A DNA stretch of 19,385 nt from NCBI RefSeq assembly GCF_019402445.1, contig NZ_SRZM01000240.1, positions 1 through 19,385 of the forward strand. Direction: 5' to 3'. The DNA comes from Brachyspira pilosicoli. Lineage in GTDB: Bacteria > Spirochaetota > Brachyspiria > Brachyspirales > Brachyspiraceae. Shown here one piece after another: positions 6,688 through 17,700 of this stretch; position 1 is the stretch's first letter, and each line of letters opens with the position of its first letter. Under the pieces are notes generated by a model. That model was not told where the DNA came from and made no database searches. It worked only from the letters and a program-made list of their open reading frames with translations. The position numbers and the translations under genes were made by a program.

Positions 6688-7827
6688 TCATATATTGATA
6701 TTAATGAACCTCAATGCCCTCTCGGAAGCATCTTCTATCAAAACTTTAGAATTAGCAATTGCCTCCTCAAGCGGCATAGCCCTCTTTAAAGCAGGCATAA
6801 TAGAATCTATCCCCATCTCATAAACAGCCTCAGCACCCTCTCTTATATCTCCAACAATGGCAATAACAGAAATATCTTTATTTAATTTTTTAACCCTCCT
6901 AGCAACTCCCACAGGTACTTTTCCTTTTTTTGTCTGCCCGTCAATAGCTCCTTCTCCAGTGATAACCAAAGAAGCACCCTCTAGCTCTCTCTCAAAATTA
7001 ATTATATCAAGCATAGCGTCAATTCCGCTTTTAATCTCCGCATTACAAAAACCAATAAGCCCCCCTCCTAAACCTCCGGCAGCACCAGAGCCTTCTATAA
7101 AATCAATCTCTTTTTTATATTTCTCTTTTATTAAGCCAGCAATATTTTTAAGCCCATTATCAAGCACATCAAAACTCTCTTCAGTAACCCCCTTCTGTTT
7201 GCCGTATATAGCAGTAGCTCCATCATCTCCATAAAGCACATTCTTAACATCAGAAGCTACATTTATTTTTATATCAAAAAGCCTTTTATCAACATTACTG
7301 TCATCTATGCTTTTTACTTTTATCATATTCTCAGCAATGCTTTCAAGTTCTTCTCCTTTCTCATCTAAAAACCTATACCCCAAAGCATTAGCCATACCAA
7401 TACCGCAATCATTAGTAGCACTGCCCCCAATGCCAATTAATATCTCTTTAACTCCCCTATTAATAGCATCTTTTATAAGTTCCCCCGTTCCATAGGTAGA
7501 AGATTTTAAAGGGTTTCTCTCTTTTTCACTCACTAATGTAATCCCCGAAGCCTCAGCCATCTCTATAACAGCCTGACTCTTGCTAATTAATCCATACTTA
7601 GCACTAACACTTTTTCCTAAAGGGTTTTTTACATCAAGTCTTATAAACTCTCCGCCCGTAGCATAAATCACACTTTCAACCGTACCCTCACCCCCGTCTG
7701 CAATAGGAATCTTTTTAACAACAACATCTTTAACTACCTTTAATACCCCTCTCTCTATACATTCGCAAACCTCTAAACTGCTAGCACTTCCCTTAAATGA
7801 ATCTGGTATTATTATTATCTTTTTCAT
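6688..7827 (-). CDS. glxK: Glycerate kinase, GlxK/GarK family
   Basis: This 379-residue protein matches the family length (about 380) and its signatures in order: PDSFKGS (8-14), PIADGGEGT (41-49), STYGTGEL (110-117), GIGGSATNDCGIGMANALG (132-150) and a late GEGAIDGQTKKGKVPVGVA. It phosphorylates D-glycerate with ATP, giving a phosphoglycerate that enters glycolysis, in the cytoplasm. No glyoxylate, tartronate or serine-cycle partner is nearby, so the source of glycerate is unclear. AAGG is 14 bases before the ATG at 7827 but 8 bases before an in-frame TTG at 7833; the ATG is preferred because the family starts MKIVIAPDSFKG. The true start may be the TTG, adding two residues. Divergent from the REC-LpxC operon. 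Confidence 0.9.
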   Translation of the reverse strand: MKKIIIIPDSFKGSASSLEVCECIERGVLKVVKDVVVKKIPIADGGEGTVESVIYATGGEFIRLDVKNPLGKSVSAKYGLISKSQAVIEMAEASGITLVSEKERNPLKSSTYGTGELIKDAINRGVKEILIGIGGSATNDCGIGMANALGYRFLDEKGEELESIAENMIKVKSIDDSNVDKRLFDIKINVASDVKNVLYGDDGATAIYGKQKGVTEESFDVLDNGLKNIAGLIKEKYKKEIDFIEGSGAAGGLGGGLIGFCNAEIKSGIDAMLDIINFERELEGASLVITGEGAIDGQTKKGKVPVGVARRVKKLNKDISVIAIVGDIREGAEAVYEMGIDSIMPALKRAMPLEEAIANSKVLIEDASERALRFININI

Positions 7828-7971
7828 ATACAAAAATTAATCCTTATAAAGTTTATATATATTTAATTAATTTATATTTTTTTCATTTTTACATAGATAT
7901 CAACTATATCAAAAAATGAATAATTATACTATTATATTAACATAATTCCGATAATTTATATATATAATATA

Positions 7972-8000
7972 TTGATTTTATACGGTTAATATAATATTAT
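7972..8000 (+). promoter_or_regulatory. Candidate promoter of the REC-LpxC operon
   Basis: TTGATT (7972-7977), 17 bases, then TATTAT (7995-8000, one mismatch to consensus). Transcription would begin near 8007, leaving a leader of only about 16 bases that still includes AGGA at 8009-8012. The whole divergent gap (7828-8022) is extremely AT-rich, so chance matches are easy; a perfect TATAAT at 7990-7995 has no partner at normal spacing. Confidence 0.4.
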
Positions 8001-8022
8001 ATTTGAGTAGGAAAATTGAATT

Positions 8023-9303
8023 ATGATGAAAAACAATATACTAATAATAGATGATGAAGAAGATATTTTAAATGCATGCAAAAATGTATTAGAAGATGAA
8101 GGCTATAATGTTGATATTGCTAAAAACTACGAAGAAGCTTTAAAAACATTTGATAACAAAAAAATAGATTTAGTATTTCTAGATGTATGGCTTCCTAATG
8201 TAGATGGTTTGGATATATTGTCAAATATAAAAAATAAATATCCTGATACTAATGTTATAATGATGAGCGGTCATGCTGGGGTGGAAACTGCGGTAAGGGC
8301 TACTAAAATGGGTGCTTATGACTTTTTAGAAAAGCCTATTAGTGTGAGTAAACTATTATCTTCTTGCGATGAAGTTTTTAAGAAAAATGAAAATATTATA
8401 GAAAATAATACATCAAACAACAATAACACTCATCATCATAAAACTAACAACAAATATAAAGTAAAGCAAAGAACTATTGCCAAAAGTATAGTGGTAAGCG
8501 GTTTTGCTCTAATGGAAGGAAGAAAAACAGCACTTACTTTAGTACCTGCTGAAGTAAATACAGGCATCGTTTTTATTGATATTAATACCAACACACAAAT
8601 AAAATTAGACCACACCAACATACTTTCAAAAGATAAATCAGGAGCAGTAAACTCTACAGCATTAGTTGCAGGAAACAGATATATAAAAACAACCGAGCAT
8701 TTCTTGGCAGCACTTCATATGATGGGTATAACAAATTTAATAGTAAAATGCGATGGAGAAGTTCCTAATGTTGATGGTTCTGCTTTGGTATTTTGTAATG
8801 CTTTAGAAGAGGCTGGTTTTGTTGAGCAAGATGATTATATAGAGCCTATAGTGATAGATGAAACGCTAACCTATGGAAATGTTAATGATAATGAAACATA
8901 TATAATACTCTCTCCATATAATGGTCTTGAGGTGAGTTTGCGTATAGATTTTGCAGGAACAATCGGCGTTCAGGAATATACATACAAGTTTGACAATTTT
9001 GAACAGTTTACTAATGAAGTGGGAAGGGCAAGGTCTTTTAACACTATAGACAATATTGACTATGCTCAAAAGATGGGTATGGCTGGAAGCGGTATGATAG
9101 GAAGTCATATACTTCTTTGTGACGGTAAGGTAATTAATACTAAACTTCATTTCGATAATGAGTTTGTAAGACATAAGATTTTGGATATAATAGGAGACTT
9201 ATATATATTAGGAAGACCTATAATAGGAAGGGTTGTGGCTAATAAATCTTCACATTCCTTTAACCATTCTGTAGTACATGACCTTGCTAATAGATATTTA
9301 TAA
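8023..9303 (+). CDS. lpxC: Receiver domain fused to LpxC (UDP-3-O-acyl-GlcNAc deacetylase)
   Basis: This 426-residue fusion starts with a full response-regulator receiver domain (residues 4-122): acidic pocket Asp10-Asp11, phospho-acceptor Asp54 in FLDVWLP, Ser82 and Lys104 in FLEKPIS. An Asn/His-rich linker (about 123-146) joins it to a complete LpxC domain (149-426). LpxC is the zinc deacetylase committing cells to lipid A synthesis. Its active site is intact: Glu225-His226 in TTEH, His384, Lys385 and Asp388 in VRHKILDIIGDL, and His411 in KSSHSFN. The family's GLHSG motif near the LpxC start reads ALMEG, losing a conserved but non-ligand His. It lies 17 bases upstream of a sigma factor gene and heads a three-gene operon. 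AGGA precedes a double ATG; the first is used. Phospho-control of LpxC is inference; no histidine kinase is in the window. Confidence 0.92.
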   Translation: MMKNNILIIDDEEDILNACKNVLEDEGYNVDIAKNYEEALKTFDNKKIDLVFLDVWLPNVDGLDILSNIKNKYPDTNVIMMSGHAGVETAVRATKMGAYDFLEKPISVSKLLSSCDEVFKKNENIIENNTSNNNNTHHHKTNNKYKVKQRTIAKSIVVSGFALMEGRKTALTLVPAEVNTGIVFIDINTNTQIKLDHTNILSKDKSGAVNSTALVAGNRYIKTTEHFLAALHMMGITNLIVKCDGEVPNVDGSALVFCNALEEAGFVEQDDYIEPIVIDETLTYGNVNDNETYIILSPYNGLEVSLRIDFAGTIGVQEYTYKFDNFEQFTNEVGRARSFNTIDNIDYAQKMGMAGSGMIGSHILLCDGKVINTKLHFDNEFVRHKILDIIGDLYILGRPIIGRVVANKSSHSFNHSVVHDLANRYL

Positions 9304-9320
9304 AGGACAGCATAAAATTA

Positions 9321-10175
9321 ATGCCAAATAGTAGAACAAAGAGTAATATAGAAGAAAATAATAATATATCTTTATATTTTGCAGATGCCAAGAGGGAGAA
9401 ACTTCTTACTAGAGAAGAGGAAATAGAATTAACTCAGAGATTAAAAAAAGGCGATTCTCAAGCTAGGGCTAAACTTATAAGAAGCAATTTAAGGTTTGTA
9501 ATAAGCATTGCTAAGCAGTATAAAAACAGCGGTTTACTTTTAGAGGATTTAATAGGTGAAGGTAATTTAGGTCTTATAATAGCTACAGACAGATTTGACC
9601 CAGACAAGGGATATCATTTTATTTCTTATGCTGTTTATTGGATAAGGCAGAGCATATTAAGGGCTATCAATGAAAAATCAAGACTCATAAGGCTTCCTTT
9701 GAACAAAGCTATGGATTTGGTGGATTTGGAGAGGGCTGTTCATCAATGTTATTACAAAACTGGTCATATGCCTGATGTTGAGGATTTGGCTTCTATATTA
9801 AAAAAAGAGCCTAGAGAAATTAGAAATATTATGGCTATGAATAATGAATATGTGTCACTTGAAAAAGATTTTAATATGGACGGTGTTAAAGACAGATTAG
9901 TTGATGTAGTTGAAGATAAAAACAGTAAAACTGTAGAAGACATATTATCTGATAAAGAGCTTACTGAAGAGTTAAAAATAGCAATGGAAGAGCTTTCTGA
10001 TATAGAAAAAGAAATAATCAATGCAAGATACGGTCTTGACCAAGAGAAAAAGACATTAAAAGAGGTTGGAGAGAAGTATTCATTCACCAAAGAACGCATA
10101 AGGCAAATAGAAAAAAAGGCTCTTAAAAAAATGCATTCCAAAAGATATAGCTCTCTTAAAGATTTCTTAAACTAA
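9321..10175 (+). CDS. Sigma-70 family RNA polymerase sigma factor (group 2-like, no region 1.1)
   Basis: This 284-residue sigma factor has region 1.2 (about 15-45, LLTREEEIELTQRL), region 2 (50-121, with DLIGEGNLGLIIATDRFDPDKG and the -10-binding YAVYWIRQSILRAI), region 3 (about 122-200) and region 4 with its helix-turn-helix (245-270, TLKEVGEKYSFTKERIRQIE). It lacks the acidic region 1.1 and long non-conserved region of a primary RpoD, so it looks like a group 2 (RpoS/HrdB-like) alternative factor; a short primary sigma cannot be excluded. AAAGGA is 13 bases before the ATG, and the gene follows REC-LpxC by 17 bases. Its stop codon overlaps the hemW start (TAATG). Its region 2 and 4 residues suggest promoters near the standard -35/-10 type. 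Confidence 0.88.
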   Translation: MPNSRTKSNIEENNNISLYFADAKREKLLTREEEIELTQRLKKGDSQARAKLIRSNLRFVISIAKQYKNSGLLLEDLIGEGNLGLIIATDRFDPDKGYHFISYAVYWIRQSILRAINEKSRLIRLPLNKAMDLVDLERAVHQCYYKTGHMPDVEDLASILKKEPREIRNIMAMNNEYVSLEKDFNMDGVKDRLVDVVEDKNSKTVEDILSDKELTEELKIAMEELSDIEKEIINARYGLDQEKKTLKEVGEKYSFTKERIRQIEKKALKKMHSKRYSSLKDFLN

Positions 10176-11302
10176 TGTCTGGTCTTTATATACATATACC
10201 CTTTTGCACATACAAATGTAGCTACTGCAATTTTTTTTCTGTTGTTAATATGAATGAAAAAGAAACATATAAAAACTACGCTGATGCATTAATTGAAGAA
10301 TTAAAATTAAGAATAGATGATTATAAAGAAGAGATAAAAACAATATACTTTGGAGGAGGCACGCCTTCAGTATTAAACGCTAATTTACTTAAATATTTAT
10401 TAGACAATATATTAAATATTCTTAAAAATCATCAAGACATAAAACTAATAAAAGAAATAACAATAGAATCAAATATTAATGATATAAACAGTGAATATAT
10501 TAATTTTTTAGAAAGTGTAGAAAATATAAGAATATCCCTAGGTCTTCAAACATTCAATGAAAAAGCTTTGTCTCTCATAAATAGACGCACAGAATTAGAA
10601 GAGATTGTTAATGCCCTAACACTCTTAAACGCCTCTGCTATAAATAACATTTCTCTTGACTTTATATCGGGACTGCCCCTAAATGATAAGCTTCAAACAA
10701 AAAAAGACATTCTAAAAGCATTAGAATTACTACCCAAAACAAAACATATATCTCTTTACTATTTGGAGCTAACAAAATCACTTGAAGAGAAATGGAGAGA
10801 TTATCTGCCAAAAGAAGAGGAAAGTGTGGAATATTATAAAATATCTTCAAACACATTAAAAGATTTGGGATTTATAAGATACGAAATATCAAACTATGCT
10901 ATTAATAATTATGAGTCAATACATAACTCAAACTACTGGAAACTAAAAAATTATTTAGGGTTAGGAGCTTCTGCTGTAGGATACTACAACAACGAAAGAT
11001 ACGAAAATATAAAAAATGTAAAAACATATATTGAACACATTAAACAAAATAAAAAACCTATTAAAGAAATAGAATATATAGACAAAGAAACACAAAAAAA
11101 AGAGTTTATATTTCTCTCTCTAAGGACTGTAAAAGGCATAAATATAAATAATTATAACACTTTATTTAAAGAAGATTTTAAAGACAAATATTCATCAATT
11201 ATAAAAAACAACAAAAATTATTTCCTTATAACAGATGAATATTTATCTATAAAAGAAAATTATTTTAATTATGCAGATGAAATTAGTTTATTATTTTTAT
11301 GA
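10175..11302 (+). CDS. hemW: HemW-like radical SAM heme chaperone
   Basis: This 375-residue radical SAM protein has the 4Fe-4S cluster motif CTYKCSYC (Cys11, Cys15, Cys18) followed by NFFS. The CxxxCxxCxF pattern is that of HemW rather than coproporphyrinogen dehydrogenase HemN, which has a fourth Cys. SAM-binding GGGTPS is at 60-65, followed by RISLGLQTF, LDFISGLPLND and HNSNYWKLKNYLGLG. HemW proteins bind heme and deliver it to respiratory proteins; they do not oxidise coproporphyrinogen. Two conserved spots are altered: GRxH near the barrel middle reads NRRT, and the usual GAH motif reads GASAVG, so heme handling may differ. The start overlaps the sigma factor stop by one base, indicating translational coupling. 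Its last six bases overlap the convergent trpR-like gene. Confidence 0.85.
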   Translation: MSGLYIHIPFCTYKCSYCNFFSVVNMNEKETYKNYADALIEELKLRIDDYKEEIKTIYFGGGTPSVLNANLLKYLLDNILNILKNHQDIKLIKEITIESNINDINSEYINFLESVENIRISLGLQTFNEKALSLINRRTELEEIVNALTLLNASAINNISLDFISGLPLNDKLQTKKDILKALELLPKTKHISLYYLELTKSLEEKWRDYLPKEEESVEYYKISSNTLKDLGFIRYEISNYAINNYESIHNSNYWKLKNYLGLGASAVGYYNNERYENIKNVKTYIEHIKQNKKPIKEIEYIDKETQKKEFIFLSLRTVKGININNYNTLFKEDFKDKYSSIIKNNKNYFLITDEYLSIKENYFNYADEISLLFL

Positions 11303-11593
11303 TTTGTTTAAGGATTCTTGAAACTCTTTATTGTTCATTAGGTATTTATCAACTATAACTGCCAAAGCACTATCTTGTTTTTTTAATTCCTTTGCCCCTC
11401 TTGTAATGGAACAAAGACTAGCATTCAGACTTTTTGCTATTTCATATTGAGGCATTTTCCTCCTAAGCAGGGTGACTATCCTGAGCCTTTGCTGAATCAT
11501 ATCCTGCTCATCTTTGGTAAAAAGTTCTGAAAGTAAGCTTTTAATAAACCTCTCATCATTTTCTGTTGCTAAAATATGTGCTAATAAGTCCAT
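11297..11593 (-). CDS. trpR: Trp repressor family protein (TrpR-like)
   Basis: This 98-residue all-helical protein matches TrpR, which is about 105 residues: SELFTKDEQDMIQQRLRIV (22-40) corresponds to the TrpR core helices, and the helix-turn-helix region 48-72 ends in SITRGAKELK, very close to the E. coli TITRGSNSLK. TrpR binds DNA as a dimer when loaded with L-tryptophan and represses trp, aro and its own gene. Ligand and targets here are inferred; the related YerC/YecD family is the main alternative, but ITRGxxxLK favours TrpR. AGGAG is 5 bases before the ATG. No tryptophan genes are in the window. A promoter and an operator-like palindrome lie upstream at 11651-11686. Confidence 0.8.
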   Translation of the reverse strand: MDLLAHILATENDERFIKSLLSELFTKDEQDMIQQRLRIVTLLRRKMPQYEIAKSLNASLCSITRGAKELKKQDSALAVIVDKYLMNNKEFQESLNKS

Positions 11594-11650
11594 TGATACT
11601 CCTATATATATATATTATTAATAATAATAATACTTTTTATGATATTTATA

Positions 11651-11686
11651 TATAGTTAAGTATAGAACAAATATAATTTTTTGCAA
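11651..11686 (-). promoter_or_regulatory. trpR promoter with overlapping palindromic operator candidate
   Basis: On the minus strand TTGCAA (11686-11681), a 16-base spacer and TATACT (11664-11659) make a plausible sigma-70 promoter. The -10 box is the first half of the palindrome TATACTTAACTATA (11664-11651), symmetric except for one base pair, with a TTAACTA core shared with the E. coli Trp operator half-site. An operator over the -10 box fits autorepression. Confidence 0.5.
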
Positions 11687-11720
11687 GTGTAATTATGTTT
11701 TTAACTTAAAAATATGCTTT

Positions 11721-14700
11721 TTATTTTGGTATGCCAGGAAGTATGTAGTCAAATAGAGTATAGCTTCCCTTAAATAAAGTGTTCATATCTGAAGCATTTA
11801 TTATATTAGGGTTTACAGTATTGTTTTTAATATATCTGTAAGAGTCTATAACGCCATTATTAAAGTTCATATATAAATACTTCATAGCAGTATAATAATC
11901 GCCCGATAAATCTGTGCTGTATGTAAACATTAATTTATTGTTGCTTCTGTCGCTTAAATACTTAAATATATCAGCATTTCTAGCAGGAGATAAGAATATA
12001 TCTTCTTTATTATAAGGCTTATTATAATTAGTGTCTATTCCTATATAGTGAGTAAGAGGCACTTTTCTTTTTCCATCAGCATAACCAACAGCTAAACTCT
12101 CTAATGATGTGTAAAAATTAGTTTGAGTATTTAATTTAATATTAGCCTTGCCTATATTAATAACGTCCATAGGCACGTACTTTAACTCTCTTATCTTTAT
12201 AACATCAGCATTCTTAAAGTCATTAAAATAAGCAAAAGGTATAGTAAATAAATTAGGATAAGAGCCTGTAATATAGACAGTGTTCACCCTTGATGCATTT
12301 TTAGATACATCTGAAGATAGCATTTGAGACTCTATAGCTTTTAATGCTTTCATTCTTTCATTAGCATTAGGAGCATTTGTAAATGCAGTTAAACTACTTC
12401 TTAATTTATCAATAGATACAAGAGAAGATTTTTTTACTTCATTATCACCCACAACATAACTATAAGAAGTATATTTATCATCTTCATAAGAATAGAATAT
12501 AAACATAGTATTTGTGTTTTCATTACTAAATATGTTATATGCATTATAAATATTCTTTCTAAAATCGCTCTCAGGCACTCTTATTTTATTTAGAAGTCCG
12601 TATATATAACTTGGCTTATCCTTATAAAGCGAATAAAACAAATTAGCAAATGATGAAATAGTATTAGCTTCAAATATATACTGATTGCCGTAAATATAAT
12701 CCATAGTTAAGAATATATTAGCTTCATTTGTAGTTTTATTATCTAATATTGTATTTGCAACTGTGAGTATTTGATTTGTATTTGTCATTAGAGTGAGTAA
12801 GTTTGTTACTTTATCTAAAGGAGTTTTAGCATATATTAAATCATAAAGCACTGCTATTTCTAATATTTTATTTTTATTTGTGCCTGTAGTTCTCTGTGCT
12901 ATATAATTTACGTATCTTACATTATTTTCTACAGTTTCGCCTGATTTTAAGAATCTTGATAATGTGCGAGGAGTAAAGTATTCATCTATTAAATGATAAT
13001 TTTCATTTGTGTATAGATACATAAAATGCAAAGCTCTTCTAGCACCCTTAACAGCCCCTTCATCTCCAAGTCTTCTATAAACAGGAAGCATTGCCTTCAT
13101 AAAGTAGTAGGCATTAGAATCGCTTATATTACTGTAGGAGGAAGCAAAATATTTATATCCGTCTTCAGAGAGATTGTATGCAGTGTTGGTGTCTTTTGCA
13201 TTATATCTATCTTCTATAAAATAAGCATAATTGTCCATAACCTCATTAGGAGATTGTGAATAGCTTATAATATTAGAAATCATGCTAACAGAAGGCGTTT
13301 TTTTGTATGATGCAAGCAAACGGCTTTTGAAATTATAAGTTTCATTTGAAAGAGTGGTCATGCTGTTATCTGGCTTTCCGTATACTGTAAATAAATTGTT
13401 GTCATAGCCTTTCATGCTCTCTTCCAAAGAATTAGTTACAAGACTTTGGAAATAATTAGTATAAAACATTATTCTTGAATATGTATTAGAATTGCCTACC
13501 ACTAATGCTATATTATTAACTTCTTTTAATACTTCTTTATTTTCATCAAAAGTTTTCTTGTCTGCATAAAGAATATAGAAATTCTTTTTCATTAAGTTTG
13601 ATATATCAGAAGCTTTAGTGTCTGTAATATCTACAACCAAAGGCACATAGGCATTAGTTAATAAATCATTAAAAGGCACAAACCTAAACTTTCTCACTCT
13701 ATTAGTAGCTCTAATAGTGTTAGTAGCTTGAAGAGTGTTATTAGTGGCATTGTTTGTAATTATATTATTAGTATATAGATTAGTGTCATCTTCATTATCT
13801 ACATAATTAACCGGCATCACTCTAGCTTCATTTTCTCTATAATTATCTGCATAGTTTACATTATTTGTAAGAAGAGTGTTGCTTGCAGAAGAGGCAGTCA
13901 TATCTATATTTTTTCTGTCGTTTCTATTAACTTTATAAAAAGAAATTAATCTGTTATCAACATAAGCAACCTTTGGAGGAAGCATATATTCAGTAGAATC
14001 ATAAAGCTCGCGTACAAAGGCATTATTATTACTCATAACAATAGGACTCTCACCAATATGAGTAACATAATTTTTTGTTTTTATTAAGTCATTAGTTTGA
14101 TAATAGAAATAAGTCTTTTTATTCTCCCTCACAAATCTATAACCCAAATAAGTATCCCATATTAGAGTTTCATCACTACGCATTGATTTATCTATATCAG
14201 TAGCCTTCACATCGCAAATTACTATATTTTTTATAGGTGTATTTTCAAAAGTTTTAATAGCTTCTTTTTCATATTCTGTAATTTCTTTTAGAGATGACTC
14301 TTCAAGCTTTTTGTCATAATTAGCTGTTACTGCAGACAAATATTTTTGATAAGCATAGAGGGCTTTTTCATATAGTTTATAATAATCTCTAAGATAATAG
14401 TTATTCTCTCCGAGTGTATATAGTCTTTTATCTAAGAACTTCCTACGCATATCTATTGCATCAAACATAGCAAGTATATTAATGCTAGCATCAGGATAAT
14501 TGCCTTCCAAAAACTCTATTACTTTATACCTAGCCTCTTGCAGTATGAGATTATTTTCTTCTACAAAAGTAATCATAAACACGCTTTCTCTTAATCTCTG
14601 TAATATTCTAAACACATACATTACAGGCTCATCAAGACTGTCAGGATAAATATCTCTATACTTCTCACTAAAATCTATTAAAGTAGTAAGTATAGCAATC

Positions 14701-17700
14701 TCCTCAACTGCAAAAGCATTAACTTTAGCCTTAGAAAAAGCAGATATATATTCTCTAGCAGCCTCTTCAATATTGCCCGCAAGCTCATAGGCTTTAGCTA
14801 AATTGTATCGAATAATAATTTCAGTCTTTAAGTCCACAGGGAAGTTCGAGTTTGATGAGAGAATATATTTATATCTATCTATAGCATTTTTTAGCATATA
14901 AAGTCTTTGAACATTAACATCATGCATGCTCATATCCAAAGATCCGTCATTATTTTTCTTTCTGTTAAGCATTAAATCATTAGCTTCAGCAGTAAGCTTC
15001 AAAGCCATTATATATTGAAAAGCTGCTATATGTGAATATAATAATAATCTGTCTTTAGAGCTTACGCTGTTATTTGTAGAAAGCACCTGAAGAGTTTTTG
15101 TAGTGTCAAAGAGCTCCATAAAAAACTCTCTTCTTATAGCAGTTAAATCATTTTGAGATAAATATCTTAAATAAAGCGATGATAAGCTCAAATAGTTTTT
15201 AGCATCATTTTGAGCATTTTCGTATATTAAACTAGGGTTATTGTTAAGGGCATTAGAGTTTATAGTTTTTCTGTATTCTTCTATAGACTTTCTAAAAGAC
15301 ATAATAGAATTAGAAACAGAGCCTTGCTTATAATATAAATAGCCTTCATTGTTGTAGTATGTAGCAAGCATTAAAGGCTGTATTGATTTTTTAGGCTTAT
15401 CTTTAATAATATAATTCCTATAAGAAGATAAAGCATCTCTTGACTCTGAATATCTTCCCATCTTCTCATAAAGCTCTTGATATATAGAATAAAGCATCTG
15501 CTGTTTATCAACATTAAGAGGCTCACCTGGTATATATCCTCCAAAAGAAGCAAGACCTAAGTTTACAACATTAATATTAGCACCATATAAAGTAATACTT
15601 ACATAATTTGGATTATATGAAGAAGAATCCAAACTGTCTATTTTAGCCTTCACATTGTCGCAGTATTTTAATGCATTGTTATAATCTTCAAGTTTTAAGT
15701 AGCAAGCAGCAATAAGAAGTTCATTAAGTTCATTCTGCTCTACATTGTTTGTAATTATGGTGTTTCTCTCTAATAATGATTCAATAGCTTTAGTGTAGTC
15801 TTTTTGTTCAATAGCTGCAACTGAAGTGTAGCCTACTATTTTGTATACTGCCTCACTGTCGCCTAGTCTTTCAAAAATCTCTCTTGCCTTATTATATTCT
15901 CTATAAGCTCCATTAATATCATTGTTCATCCACAAAGAATATCCATAAAAGAAATGATACCAAGCCTTACTCTTATCACTTCCTACACTGTTTAATAAAA
16001 CTTCAGCTTCTTTATATTCATTAGCCGCATCAGAGTATCTGCCGTTTATTAAGTAAGAGTTTGCAAGCATTATAGATACAACATTAGGCTTAGTTTTTAT
16101 CTTGCTTTTAGCCATTATAAGAGAATCAATTATTTCGCTTTCTAAATTTGGAGTTTGAAGAGTTAATTGATTGTAGCCTATATATTTATCATTATTTACA
16201 TTATTGTCTTTATAGCTTGGCACTAATTCCATTATGCTTTTATATGTTTTATCGCTTTGAAGAACCTGCATTTTTAAGGCTTCTGCAAATGTAAGCATTT
16301 CAGCCTTTTTTATATAATAATTCTCTTCATCAGGATAAAGAAATATAGCAAAATCCATATAAGAAACTGCTTTATCTACTATAGTATTAAAAGACTTATT
16401 CAAATACAAATAAAATCCGTCTTCTCTTTTTTTCTCGCTAAGCACATACCTTTCGCTGTCATATTGTTTAGACATAGCTATGCCGTAATATCTATTAGCC
16501 AAATAATAGTAGGCATTAGCAAGCTCTGCATGTGCTGCATGCTCTGAATATCTTGTAGATAAAAGAGTTCTCTCCCTCTCTGCTATGGTTTGTTCTAGTG
16601 ATTCTATAGTGCTGTATGCTCTAAGTCCGCTTTCAATAATTCTTGAAGAAGCATTGGCATCATTAGGATTATAAACTAAAACTTCTTGATAATTGTCATA
16701 AGCAATATTGTATCTCTCTTCATTATAAGCATTATCTGCTAAAGTTCTATAATAGTTGGCAAGTATTCTTTTTGATTCTTTTGCTTCATAAGTAGGCTCA
16801 AAGTTTTTGCCTCCGCTTTTTACAGCATTTACTAATAATTGATAAGCTGCATCATCTTTTTTGTCTAATAATATTTTAGCATTAGCATAATAACCCAAAG
16901 CAAGCATTATATCATTTTTTGATTCCATATAGGGCTGAAATAAATTAGTTGCCGCATCATAATTTTTAGCAAGTATAAGTCCGTCTAAATATATAAGTCT
17001 GCTTGCTACAGATAATGGTGCATAGGGGTGAGAGTTATCTATTATTGTTTGATAAGGAATCTTTGAATCTTTTATAAAATCTTTTGCTATTTCAAGCCTA
17101 TCAGCAAATATTAAATCTTTTCTTCTGTAAGGTTTATTATACAAGTCCTCATCTGCAGGATATTTATAATTATTATCTTCAAGTGAATGAGAATATAATT
17201 TTGATATTAATACATATAAATCTTTGCTGCTGTCATAGTCTATTATGCTATTTAAAATTTCTAATGTTGAAGCATTTGTGTTATTTTTATTATATTTTTC
17301 ATTAGCAGATATGTAGCCCGCCCAAGATAAAGCATTTACTATATTTTCATTGCTTGTGATAATTGATTCATTTGTAGTATAATATGAAGCATTAAGCCAG
17401 TTATCATTAGTGTCAAAATTTTCATCTATCTTTAAAGCCAAAAATCCGTAAAAAGTGTTAGTATATTCTGTTGTTAGAACATTTTTTGAAGTATTGTAAA
17501 TATCTCTGTTTTTATTAGTATAGGCCTGATACATTACATCGAAATATGCCTTTGATACATTGCCCCTATCTTCATCTGAAGGGAAATACTCTGAAAACTT
17601 CTCTATTACTTCAACTTTTCTGTTATAAGGCAAAGCAACAAAGGTATTATACATATCATTAGCATTGGCATCTTTAATGAAATATTCTTTAGTAGAGCCC

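Noticed and set aside
6857..7495. Plus-strand open frames within the glycerate kinase gene
   Set aside because: They are antisense to a well-conserved gene, rich in Ser/Pro/Ile from reverse codons, with no family resemblance or ribosome site.
9764..10141. Minus-strand open frame of 125 codons within the sigma factor gene
   Set aside because: It is a shadow of the sigma factor coding sequence; the sense protein shows all sigma regions.
13722..13800. Short AT-rich and Thr/Asn codon repeats in the giant gene as a CRISPR or satellite array
   Set aside because: They encode a low-complexity Thr/Asn linker in frame and show no regular repeat-spacer structure.
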